Positions 54,960 to 64,000 of a stretch of DNA of 64,000 bases are shown here, one piece after another. Position 1 is the stretch's first letter. Each line of letters starts with the position of its first letter. Position numbers and translations under genes: made by a program. This stretch comes from Tupaia tana (Eukaryota > Chordata > Mammalia > Scandentia > Tupaiidae), in NCBI GenBank assembly GCA_026018925.1, contig JAKSZU010000008.1, positions 6,934,415 to 6,998,414 of the forward strand, written 5' to 3'. The notes beneath the pieces are model-generated. The model searched no databases. It saw nothing but the letters and a program-made list of their open reading frames with translations, and was not told the DNA's origin.

Positions 54960-55732
54960 TATTGACTGAGTTATAGTAAAGCAAAGAATGATGAATAAAC
55001 TAGGTGTTAGGTTGACAAGGCATCATTTGCCAGGAACAGAGAGTAGACTCTGGGTCTGGAAAGCTAGCTGTAGCTCGTTTAACCTGCTTTAAGACTCTCG
55101 CCCAGTAATGAAGCTACGAAGACAGGCAGCGTTGCCTTTATTTGCCATCGGAGCTGGTCAGGAAGGTGCACTAAGAGCTGCGTCCATTTCTTGGCATGAG
55201 TTGTTTTATATTTATCTCCATAAATGGTAAAATGTTCTAGAAATTATCTTCTAACTCAATTTACCTCCTTACCATCGTTACATTAGTTTTGGATGGCAAA
55301 AATCAAGAGTATCAAATAAATAAATGGAGAAAGGAAGGTTTTATCACCAAAGAATTCCAATCAATAAGTGTGAGGAGAACGAGATTACTAGAAAATGACC
55401 AGAAGAACAGCACTGAAATGAGTGGGCACAAGTTTGCAGGGAAAAGGGCATTGGAATGTCTCCGGTGACCTCTTGCATATACCTGTTTATTACAAAGGAA
55501 AACACCATGGTATCAATTTTCTCTCGCTGCATATCCAATTCCACAAACCTTGTGGCTGACATAGCATCTATTTGCCATCACCGTCTCTGTGTACCAGCAG
55601 TCCAAGGAGGGTCTGCTCAGTCTGACAGGTTGACTCAAGGTGTCAGCAGGCTGGGTTCTCATTCTCACCTTAGGGTTCTCTTCTGAGCTCATTCAACTTG
55701 TCAGCGGAGTCAGATCTCAGGTGTTGGCACTA
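54960..55732. other. No gene seen
   Basis: Unique-looking; includes the second copy of the shared 25-mer (55387-55411). No exon or repeat recognised. Confidence 0.4.
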
Positions 55733-55749
55733 AGCCCTCTATGCTTTCT

Positions 55750-56031
55750 TTCTTTTTTTTTTTTTTTTTTTTTTTTTTGGAGAGGTTTTCGCTATAGGGC
55801 GTGTGCGCTCGCCAGACAGACAGAGAGAGACAGAGAGATAGAAAGCAAGAAATCACCCCCCAGGGGGGATGGTCACGCCACAATCCCTTCTCCTCCATTC
55901 TCCTCTCGGGATCTTGGGCACGCACGCACACGCGCCCGGCGTGAGTTGTAAGCCACCGGGTCCGAGACGCAAACCGCGGTCGACTACGTGGGAGTCCAGC
56001 TACATAGCCATTACGCTAACTGCTGGTTCCC
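55750..56031 (-). mobile_element. SINE family A, young subfamily
   Basis: Long T-tail, 'ggagaggttttcgctatagg'. Shares the young diagnostics (reverse 'gatggtcacg', 'gagttgtaagcc', 'ggtccgagacg'). Perfect 17-bp target duplication 'agccctctatgctttct' at 55733-55749 and 56032-56048. Confidence 0.97.
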
Positions 56032-56049
56032 AGCCCTCTATGCTTTCTG

Positions 56050-57160
56050 ACTGTCAGTCAGGGCCTTCTTAACTCTGGGATGCCAACTCTAGCCCCTGCT
56101 GAAGGAGACCGAAATATTTCTCCCTGACATACTGAGGACTATTGAACTGAAGAAAGCTAAAGTTTGGGGAGACTGTCCCCCATCTCTGCTCTTTGCTACT
56201 GGTGCAGGACATAGATCTCTGCTGGAAACAACTTTTTTTATCAGCCCAAAGGAAGCTGAAAGTGAAGTTTACTACCTTTTCAATTTTCCCACTGCCAGAG
56301 CTGGGCCCACTCAGCCCTGTGTCCCGTCGCTTCCACGTGCGCTGTTCTTCCTTGGGTATGCCACATAAGCTGGGACCTCTAGCCACGGCTTGTGGAGACC
56401 CTTCCGTGGGAGGTCTCCTCTGCCGATACAGACCCTGCTCATGTTGAAACAAGCCCTAGCTGCTTTCTCTTCTTATTTTGACTTGTCTTCAGGAGAGTGT
56501 TTCAACTGAGCACTTACGAGGGTGGAAAAGAGATACTCATTTTTCTCCTCCTGCCTGCCCTGTGGCCTCCTTTGGGACATGTGGTTTGCTCCTGCATGGC
56601 TGACAGAGGTGTCTCTCCCATTTCAAACTGCTCCCACTTTTATTCAGGCTTTGGTTCATTAGTTCAAGTCCACTAACTTTAATCACTCCTTTGATAACTC
56701 AAATCACTGGCCAGAGTCTGTCATTAAACCTATAAAATCCCTTCTGCCATACAACCAAACACAACCAAACACAAACAAGGGAACTCTCTGTACCATCTTT
56801 TGGAACTTTCCTGTAAATCTACAAGTATTCCAAAAGCAATTTGCTTAAAAATCAGTGGTCCGTTGGTTAGTTTGGAGGTACTGATTTGGAGGTAAACATT
56901 CTCTTGGGTGTTGTGAGTGTTTGGAGCAGAGTAGAATTTATCACTTGTTCTTTATAGAAAATGGAAAAAATCCAGTGTGAGAGCCAAAGCCGGGGGTGGA
57001 AAGACCTGCACACGGCGGGTCTATACAAGCACCTCCGAGGGAGTGGGAAGACTACCATGCCTGATGCACTTAACATGCACCGCTGCTGGGCTGCATTCTC
57101 TGGTGCCCATCAGCTTAGGGGGCAATGATGGCACCCGTTTTATTGACTAAAATGACCGAG
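56050..57160. other. No gene seen
   Basis: 1.1 kb unique-looking with an (ACAACCAAAC) repeat near 56750-56775. Open frames under 130 codons without recognisable product. Confidence 0.4.
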
Positions 57161-57162
57161 GA

Positions 57163-57405
57163 TGGCCGGACGGTACTGTAGTGGTAAGTGTGATGCTCTG
57201 TAGGGCTGACCCTCAAGAGAGGCTCCGCATTCACGTCTGGAAACCTGGCTGAGTCCACGTGGGCACATACTCTCCGCCCAGGCCTGGCTGAGGCTGGGAA
57301 TAGATCATAGCATCAAGGCCCTGTTGGAGGTACCTCTCTCTCCTTTCTGTCTCTCCCTCCCTCCTTTCTGTGGAAGAAGTAAATAAACTAACTACATAAA
57401 CGAAA
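57163..57405 (+). mobile_element. SINE family C
   Basis: 'gatggccggacggtactg', 'aggcctggctgaggctggg', 'catcaaggccctgttgg', CT-rich tract, 'gaagaagtaaataaac'. Aligns with the copy at 41008. Confidence 0.72.
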
Positions 57406-57702
57406 TGTCTCAGGCCCAGAATGATTAAGAACATACAGGAGTGAAGTTCCAAATTTGAATGACAGTAACTCTAGCCGAGTTCTGAGTCCAGATTGGTCTC
57501 ATATAGATCCTGCTACATCACCAGCATGGGGTGTCAGAGTTCTCTTGACAGATGGAGAAAATAAGAGAATATTGGAACATTACTGGGAGGAAGGAGAATC
57601 ACGGAGCCTTCTGCTTATTAGGCTGTAGAAGCGAGCTGAAACTTAGTTTACTCAGGGAAAGAGGGTGGTCTGCAAGAAATCATCATTTTAGAAAAGATCA
57701 AA

Positions 57703-57952
57703 CTGGCGCTCATAGGTGGCATAGACGGTATGGCGCTGGACTCCCAAATGGCCAACCAGAGTTGGAATCCAGAGCCAGTGACTTGAAAATCATGCGTGGA
57801 CCTGTGTATGCATTTCTAAAAATCCCAGGAGGAGAACGGAGAAGGAATTGTGGTATGGCCCTCTTCCCCAGGAGTGCTTTCTCATTTCCCTCTCACTGTC
57901 TCTGCTTCTCTCTGGTGAGTGCACACACTCTATGGAATTTTTTTTTAATTTT
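57703..57952 (+). mobile_element. SINE family A/D
   Basis: 'ggtggcatagacggtatgg', B-box position 'agttggaatcc', body and T/A-rich end. Perfect target duplication 'aaagatcaaa' at 57693-57702 and 57953-57962. Confidence 0.88.
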
Positions 57953-57964
57953 AAAGATCAAATC

Positions 57965-59325
57965 AACAGACAAGATAGAGAAGAGATAATTTTATACACC
58001 TGCTCAAGCCTGAGCTCAGGTCAGGTGTCTGGTGCTAAGAGAACTGTTTGTTTGCAGCAGGAGACCAGGATGCAGCACTCGTAGTAGAAACTTAGGAAGA
58101 GCAAGCAGGGAGCCAGGCCTCCTGCCCAACAAAGCCCAGCCACAACAGCTGCCTTGGAGCAGGTGTGTGGGGAGCAGGGAAAGGACCAGGCAGCAGCTGG
58201 AAGAGCCAGCAGTGGGAATAGGCAGGAATAGGGAGGGAGATTCACGGACAATTCTGTCTTCAAGGCTCAGAAACTGTCAGTTCTGGCCCGTAGCAAAGAG
58301 TACTGGGACTGTGTCAGTGGGAACAGTGGGTTCCAGCCTTTGTCAAGCTTGCTCAGAACTAAGCACACAGGCAGCGATGTTAGCAAAATGGACTTAGGAG
58401 CAGAGCAAACGGAATGATGCAATGTTCCCTAAGATGGCCATGTCAAACTGGCTTCACCTACTTCTCTGACAAGTGCCTTGCCTTTGAGATGTTGATCGAC
58501 GGGGTATATGCAGCATCAGCAAAGACGTTGACCAGGCCCCCTTAATATTCTTACGTATGATGCATTCATTCATTTTAATGTGAATCGAGTGCTATGGACA
58601 TGTATTTGTACAACTGCATGCATAGATCACACGCTCTTCCATTGGTTCTGATCAGCGTCAGCAGCCTCTGTTCTTGGATTTATCCTACTCCATCTTTCCC
58701 CCACCAGAGTCCTGAGACCATTTCCAGGGCAGTGCGCCTCTGCAGAGCCGGGGCTCAGCTCAGCTCTCCGACCACTACTAGCTGTTCTCACAGAAGGAGG
58801 GGTGACAAAATGAGATTTGAGGACATGGTTCAGGGGAGGAAAGAGCCAGCAGAGAACAGATTGGTGTACATTCTTCTTCCCGGCAATGGGACTCCTGTGT
58901 AGAATTTTAATAAGCTCTGTTTTTCTTAATCTCATTTTAGAAATTTATTCTAGAAGTTTATTGCATTTATAAAAATTTCAGTACTGTTCTCCCTTAACAT
59001 ACGGAGGCGTCTTACCTATAAACTACACGTTTTTGACCAGAGAATATTGGCATAACTTAAAAGCTAGTAGCAACGACAAACAATCTTTAGTAGTTTTATT
59101 TTCATGCAAAGACCAAATATTCTCCTCTTTTAGTGTTATCGTTTTCTTCTTACAACTGAAGGAAAACAAGGACTATTTTATGACTTTCACACATACCTTT
59201 TATTGTCTTTAACATCATTAATCATTAATCATTTTCAACACCATTTTTAATTCATAAGTTGATGGGGAAATCTATCTTAATGTACTAGTAGGATCAGGAT
59301 TTTAACACTTTAAAAGCACGTTAAA
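57965..59325. other. No gene seen
   Basis: 1.36 kb of unique-looking sequence, AT-rich to the right. Open frames up to about 121 codons have no recognisable product. Confidence 0.4.
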
Positions 59326-59603
59326 GGAGTCAGCAGGTGGGAAGGTGGTATAGATGCTAGACTCTCACACAACTGACTGTGGTTCAAGTTCTAGACCCAG
59401 TAGCTAAAAAATTATGTTAGGCTTGTATGCATGAGTACCCAAAATCCTGACAGGAAAATGGAGAAGGGGTTGAGTATGGCTATCCTCCCTGGGGTGGGGT
59501 GTGTGTGATTTTTCACTTTTCCTCTCACTGTCTCTCTCTGGGGACCATAAATGCCTTATGGCAAAAACCTTAAAAAACAAAACAAACAAAACCAAAAACC
59601 TTT
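59326..59603 (+). mobile_element. SINE, divergent family A/D
   Basis: 'gtcagcaggtgggaaggtgg', B box 'ggttcaagttc', body with 'ccctggggtggggtgtgtg', A-rich tail with (AAAC) units. Confidence 0.85.
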
Positions 59604-59619
59604 AAAAATGGAGCTTATT

Positions 59620-59889
59620 GGGAGCCAGCAGATCACATAATGATTGAGGTGTTAGACTCCCACATGACCGACTGCAGTTTAAATCCCAGATCTGGCAGCT
59701 TGAGAATCATGCTGGGTGCATGTGCATGCATGCCCAAAATCCCAGGAGGAGAAGGGAGGAGAAGGGACTGTGGTGTGGCTATCCCCCTGGTGAGTGACTT
59801 CTCTTTCTCTCTCTCTATTTCTCTCTCTGGTGAGTGCATGCACCCCATGAAAACAAAACAAAACAAAACAAAACAAAACAAAACTTTTA
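59620..59889 (+). mobile_element. SINE, divergent family A/D
   Basis: 'gggagccagcagatcacataa', B-box position 'gtttaaatccc', body, (AAAAC)n tail. Target duplication 'aaaaatggagcttatt' (59604-59619) against 'aaaaatggagtatatt' (from 59890). Confidence 0.9.
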
Positions 59890-60182
59890 AAAAATGGAGT
59901 ATATTAAAACTCTAAAGGAGTTTCATTGCTAAGAAGAAGATGTACACCAATCTGTTCTCTTTTGATTGTTTCTTCCCCCATAACATATCCCCAAATCTCA
60001 TTTAACCACTAATCAGTTTTCTTATTTTGACTTGGTACCCTTTAAATTTTTTTAAATAAATTTTATTCTTATATACTCACACACCAAAAACATTGTACAA
60101 ATAAAGTGTACAATTCAATGATTTTTAGCACATGCACAGAATTGCACATCTAGCATTACAATCAATTTTATTTTATTTTATA

Positions 60183-60450
60183 TTTTTATTTTTTCCAATG
60201 TGTGTGTGGTGGTGGTGGTGGTGGTGGTGTGTGTGTGTGTGTGTGTGTGTGTGTTTATAAGACACAGGGACAGGAAGAAAGCACTCCTAGATGGGCATGG
60301 TCATGTTGTAATGCCTTTTCCATCTCCCTCCTATTGGTGTGTCTGGGCACACTGGCACACGCACATGGCGTGCTTTTCAAGTTACCAGAGCTGGGATTAG
60401 AACCACATGGTCAGCCATTTGTGATCTAGTTCTCTGAACCGCTAGGCCCC
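60183..60450 (-). mobile_element. SINE, divergent family D, with (GGT)n(GT)n
   Basis: T-rich start, (GGT)n(GT)n array, 'aagacacagggacaggaag', 'catggtcatgttgtaatgcc', head ending 'gaaccgctaggcccc'. Confidence 0.75.
60200..60256. repeat. (GT)n(GGT)n(GT)n microsatellite
   Basis: Short GT run, about seven GGT units, then about 13 GT units, in the 3' part of the SINE. Confidence 0.95.
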
Positions 60451-60668
60451 ATGGTTGAGTTTAGAATATTTTCATCTCCGTACAAAGAAATCTTTTCCTC
60501 TTAACCGTTACGCCCTACTCCAAGCTCCTTTACCTCCACCAGCCTTAGATCACACCTAATCTAATTCTGTCTCAATGTATTTTCCTATTCTGGGCATATT
60601 ATGTAAGTGGGATCAGATAATATAAATACATTTTGTAACTGGATTTTTTTACTTAGTGCAATGTTTTT

Positions 60669-60958
60669 TGGTTTTTTTTTTTTTTTTTTTTTGTTTTTTG
60701 TTTTTTTTGAGAGGTTTTTGCTATAGGGCGCGTGCGCTCGCCAGACAGACAGAGAGAGACAGAGAGACAGAAAGCGAGAAATCACCCCCCAGGGGGAATG
60801 GCCACGCCACAATTCCTTCTCCTCCTTTCTCCTCTCGGGATCTTGGGCACGCACGCACACGCGCCTGGTATGAGTTTAAGCCACCGGGTCCAGGACTTGG
60901 ACCACGGTTGACCACGTGGGAGTCCAGTGACATAGCCATTACGCTAACTGCTGGTCCC
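60669..60958 (-). mobile_element. SINE family A
   Basis: T-tail with G interruptions, 'gagaggtttttgctatagg' to 'gctaactgctggtcc'. Perfect 17-bp target duplication 'cttagtgcaatgttttt' at 60652-60668 and 60959-60975. Confidence 0.97.
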
Positions 60959-61327
60959 CTTAGTGCAATGTTTTTAAGATTTGCTCATGGTTTGACATGT
61001 ATTGGTACTTATTCCTTTTTATTGATCAATAATAGTTTAATAAATGCATGTATCACACGTTGTCCACCCATTCGTCTGTTCATGGAAACAAACATGTTGT
61101 TTCCATCTTTGGGCTATTATGCATAATGCTAACACAGCATATGTACAAGATTGTGTGTAAGTAGACTTTTACTTCTTGTGGGTATACATCTGAGAGTCAA
61201 ATTGCTGGGCCACACGGTAACTCTGTGTTTAATTCTTTTGGGGAACAGACGGACTATTTTCTTAAATGCCTGCACCACTTTCCATTCTAACCAACAGTGG
61301 ATGAGGGTCCCAATTTCTCCACATTCT

Positions 61328-61620
61328 TTTTATTTTTTATTTTTATTTATTTATTATTTTTTCTTTTTTTGGAGAGGTTTTTGCTATAGGGCACGTGCGC
61401 TCACCAGAAAGACAGAGAGAGACAGAGAGATAGAAAGCTAGAAATCACCCCCCAGGGGGAATGGCCACGCCACAATCCCTTCTCCTTCATTCTCCTCTTG
61501 GGATCTTGGGCACACATGCACACGTGCCTGGCGTGAGTTTAAGCTGCTGGATCCGGGACTTGAACCACGGTCGGCTACATGGGAGTCCAGCGACATAGCC
61601 ATTACACCAACTGCTGGTCC
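61328..61620 (-). mobile_element. SINE family A
   Basis: (TTTA)-rich tail, 'ggagaggtttttgctatagg' to 'accaactgctggtcc'. Perfect 19-bp target duplication 'cccaatttctccacattct' at 61309-61327 and 61621-61639. Confidence 0.97.
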
Positions 61621-61689
61621 CCCAATTTCTCCACATTCTAACCACATTTATTTATTTATTTATTTATTTTCTTTCTTTCTTTTTTTTTC

Positions 61690-62155
61690 CTCTTTAAATT
61701 TATTTATTTTTTACATTAATTCACTATACATCATTACAGCATACAAATGAATTTTCCATCCAAAATACACTGTGTATTGCTTCAATCAAGCACATCAATA
61801 TACATGTTTTCAGCAAATAATTTTCCAATTCTTATGTCTTATATACTTTGGTTTTTGTTTTGCCATCTTGATTCCTTATCCCTCACTCTCTGCCATGTTC
61901 CACCCTCCTCCCACATTGTCTCTGGTATCCATGGTTGCTTTCTATGCCTTCCCCCCCATTTAATTGATTTGCTAATGAACTTAATTAGTCTAAATATATC
62001 CAATAGCTAGCACAGTTGATATATACCTATACATGAACCCAAGTCTGACTTTAGGCATAAACCCCAGTGAGTAGAATGAACATATTATAAAGTAGTAACC
62101 AGCTGGGGCTATATAGCTTACTGCAATCATCAAATACGAATTTTTTAAAAAATTT
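61690..62155 (-). mobile_element. L1/half-L1 3' end
   Basis: 'cactatacatcattacagc', 'atgaattttccatccaaaa', 'ccaccctcctcccacattg' are homologous to the 3' UTRs at 17.2 and 62.2 kb. (TTTA)n and T-runs at 61650-61715 mark the tail. 5'-truncated. Confidence 0.65.
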
Positions 62156-62177
62156 CGATATGAACAGTTTTACCATT

Positions 62178-64000
62178 TTTTTTCTCCTGCAACTTTCTTT
62201 TTTTTAATTACTTAACATTCATTCCCCGAGCATCATCACAACGTACTAAATGTGGTTTCCCATCTAGAATAAACTGCATAGTGGCTTAATCATGCATGTT
62301 ATCATCAATAATATTCCATTTCTACTTTCATACACATGTATACATATATATGTTTTTTACCCCATGTTTGACCCTCTGCCCTTTCCCACTCTCTTATTAC
62401 ACTATCTCTGCTATATACAGCTGTCTTCCATTCCTTTTTCCCCAACATTTTGTTGATCACACAATATCATAAGTAATCTACTTTCAGCAGGTAATTTCGA
62501 GAAGAGTAGTTTTGAACTGGTAATGATATTTCCTTGAAACTTAAAGCCTAGAAACAGGTTAGTATTCTGTTCAAATAGTAGGTACATGTACCTATCAACA
62601 GCTCAAGACAGGACAAAAATCCTTTAAAACCGGAAAACAAAGCTTAGGAGAAAAGTAGCAATAATTTAGTCAAGTCACAGAATGTTGTTTCATCGGTTCA
62701 GTCTCATGTACTTAATCTTTCTTCTGTTAAGGTTCGATCTTCCAGATTGAATTCTGGGATATGATATTCATCTCCAAACATAGTCCCTACAATTAAGTTG
62801 CCCATTTTCTTAGCTTTTGAGCTCTTATTTCTGTGTGTCTGCATTTAATTTTACTGACATAGCACTCCCTTAAGAACTTCTTGGAGATCTGGTCTAGTGC
62901 TGGTAAATTCTTTCAGGTTTTGTTTATCTGGGAAAGTTCGTGTCTTTTCTTCGCAAATGAATGATAATCTTGCTGGGTACAGAATTCTCGGTTGAAATTG
63001 CTTTTGCCTTAATACTTTGAATATATTTTCCCATTCTCTCTTCACTCTCATTGTTTCCGATGAGAGGTCTGCCGTTAGTCTGATGGGATACCCTTTGTAG
63101 GTAACTTGCCTTTTTTCTCTAGCCAGTCTTAGTATCTTGTCTTTGTCTGTAGTTTTGGTCAATCTGGCTATGATGTGTCTTGGAGAAGATCTTCTTGGGT
63201 TGATTCTATTTGGGGTCCTCTGTATTTCTTGGGATTGAATCTTTGAGTGCCTCTCCAGGTTTGGAAAGTTTTCTTGCAGGATTTCATGGAATAGATTATC
63301 AATGCCCTTATGGGTCTCTTCACCCTCTGGGATGCCTATTATCCGGATGTTTGGACATTTAATTGTATCTAGTACTTCTCGCATATTATTCTCAAATTTT
63401 TGGGCCATTTTCTCAGTCTTCATGGTGGATTTTTCTAGGCCAGCCATTTTCTCTTCTACATTAGAGATTCTATTTTCTGTATGATCTAGTCTACTTTTAA
63501 TACTTTCAAGGGAGATTTTGACTTCTTGTATTATAGCCTTCATCTCTAACAGTTCCATCTGATTCTTTGTAAAGTGTGAAATTCCTCTTTTAGATCTTGC
63601 ATGAATTTCCTCACCTCCTGGAACTCTTCAACTCCTTTCTCCTTCCTCTTCAGCAGTTCCTTGTCTCTCTTCTCTTCCATTTCTGTTAGCTTGGCCATTA
63701 TGAATGTTCTGAATTCTTTATCAGACATTTTCATGATTTTCATTGAACTGTGTGTGGATGAAGAGGAGCTATCCGTTTCCCTTGTGGGAGAAGTATTTTC
63801 CTGTTTCCCCATATTTCTTGTGGTCCTGCAGCGATTTCTAGTCATCTGGTGGATGGTCGGTTTCTTCCCAAACTTGGAGGTTCAATCTGAGGGTTGAGGA
63901 GTGTGTAGAAAAGGAAGCAGAGAGAGGGAAACAATACCAACAACAGCAAAAAAACAGACAAGAAGCAGAGAAAAAGAAGAGGAAAAACTTTTAAATAAAT
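62178..64000 (-). mobile_element. L1-type element with ORF1 but no ORF2 (half-L1-like)
   Basis: T-runs at 62178-62205, a 3' UTR ('catcatcacaacgtactaaa', 'tgcatgttatcatcaataa') to about 62470, then about 380 bp without recognisable ORF2, then ORF1 (62851-63845) and 5' UTR to the window edge. In a full L1 about 3.8 kb of ORF2 would lie here. Known HAL1 elements have this plan. A secondary deletion is the alternative. Confidence 0.65.
62851..63845 (-). pseudogene. L1 ORF1p-like reading frame, one frameshift
   Basis: ORF1p is the RNA-binding trimeric chaperone of L1. The first part (63845 to 63546, 99 codons) has an S/T-rich N-terminus and charged coiled coil ('MSDKEFRTFIMAKLTEMEEK'). The second part (63558 to 62851, 235 codons) continues the coiled coil, then an RRM start 'NIRIIGIPEGEE' and the C-terminal domain with 'PRHIIARLTK', 'YKGYPIRLTADLS', 'FQPRILYPARLSF' and 'STRPDLQEVLKG'. 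A frameshift near 63550 separates them. Total about 330 residues, the usual size. Otherwise well preserved, so the element is fairly young. Confidence 0.9.

Larger units (their letters stand above)
60045..61650 (-). mobile_element. Old L1 (L1M type) broken by three SINEs
   Basis: Reverse-complement L1M in order: 'gtgtacaattcaatgattt', 'gcacatctagcattacaatc', 'ttcctattctgggcatatt', 'ggatcagataatataaat', 'caatgtttttaagatttgc', 'tgctgggccacacggtaac', 'ccaatttctccacattc'. SINEs at 60183-60450, 60669-60958 and 61328-61620. Confidence 0.88.

Noticed and set aside
62851..63558. 235-codon frame as a host gene
   Set aside because: It is L1 ORF1p: coiled coil, RRM and C-terminal domain in the standard order, with L1 UTR sequence around it.
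1..64000. Regularly spaced repeats as a possible CRISPR array
   Set aside because: The repeats are 175-270 bp SINEs with poly(A) tails and target duplications at irregular spacing in both orientations, in a mammalian genome.

Overview
The window reads as ordinary nuclear DNA of a placental mammal, mostly intergenic or intronic. It is AT-rich and packed with retrotransposons: L1 fragments, MaLR/MLT1-type LTRs, L2 and MIR relics, processed pseudogenes and microsatellites. The signature feature is about 60 copies of lineage-specific tRNA-derived SINEs. A 60-base 7SL-like relic at 1.0 kb points to Euarchontoglires, and the SINEs match no primate, rodent, lagomorph or treeshrew family I know. A colugo (Dermoptera) is my best guess, but that is inference. 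I found no intact host protein-coding gene, no true tRNA/rRNA gene and no CRISPR.

SINE names used here are my own working labels. Family A is about 255 bp: a tRNA-like head with Pol III A box TAGCGTAATGG and B box GGTTCGAGTCC, a body with GATCCCGAGAGGAG and CCATCCCCCCTGG, then a CT-rich stretch, CCCTATAGCAAAAACCTCT and poly(A). Family B is about 175 bp: the same kind of head joined directly to a CT-rich tract and a TGGTCAAATTAAAATAAATAAA tail (14 + 8 bases). Family C is an older, about 230 bp family with a GGCTGGCTGAGGCTGGGA-like body. D marks divergent old relatives of A.

Layout. 0-10 kb: MLT1 pieces, L2/MIR, a GCSH retropseudogene (6.7-8.1 kb) split by a SINE, and a GC-rich unclassified block (8.3-9.3 kb). 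10-31.6 kb: minus-strand L1 segments repeatedly cut by SINEs, two copies of a 70-bp mariner-like MITE (18.4 and 23.5 kb), a half-L1-like fragment (28.1 kb), and an L1 (29.1-31.6 kb) holding a solo class II-type ERV LTR with a 6-bp target duplication. 31.6-40.1 kb: an 8.6-kb stretch with one SINE only. 40-50 kb: L2, MIR, MLT1 and two related LTR-like segments. 50-60 kb: a Tigger-type MITE, a double SINE insertion at one target site, a CHMP3 retropseudogene (51.7-53.0 kb) and a TATC-type array (54.3 kb). 60-64 kb: an old L1 broken by three SINEs, then a minus-strand L1-type element with a near-complete ORF1 joined to a 3' end without ORF2.

There is no gene-to-gene cooperation to describe; the history is layered retrotransposition. 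All recognised L1 segments lie on the minus strand, which could mean the window is an intron of a plus-strand gene. I see no convincing new functional system. The most unusual items are the LTR whose target duplication encloses a primer-binding-site-like sequence, the ORF2-less L1 elements, the paired SINEs at one site and the mariner-like MITE.
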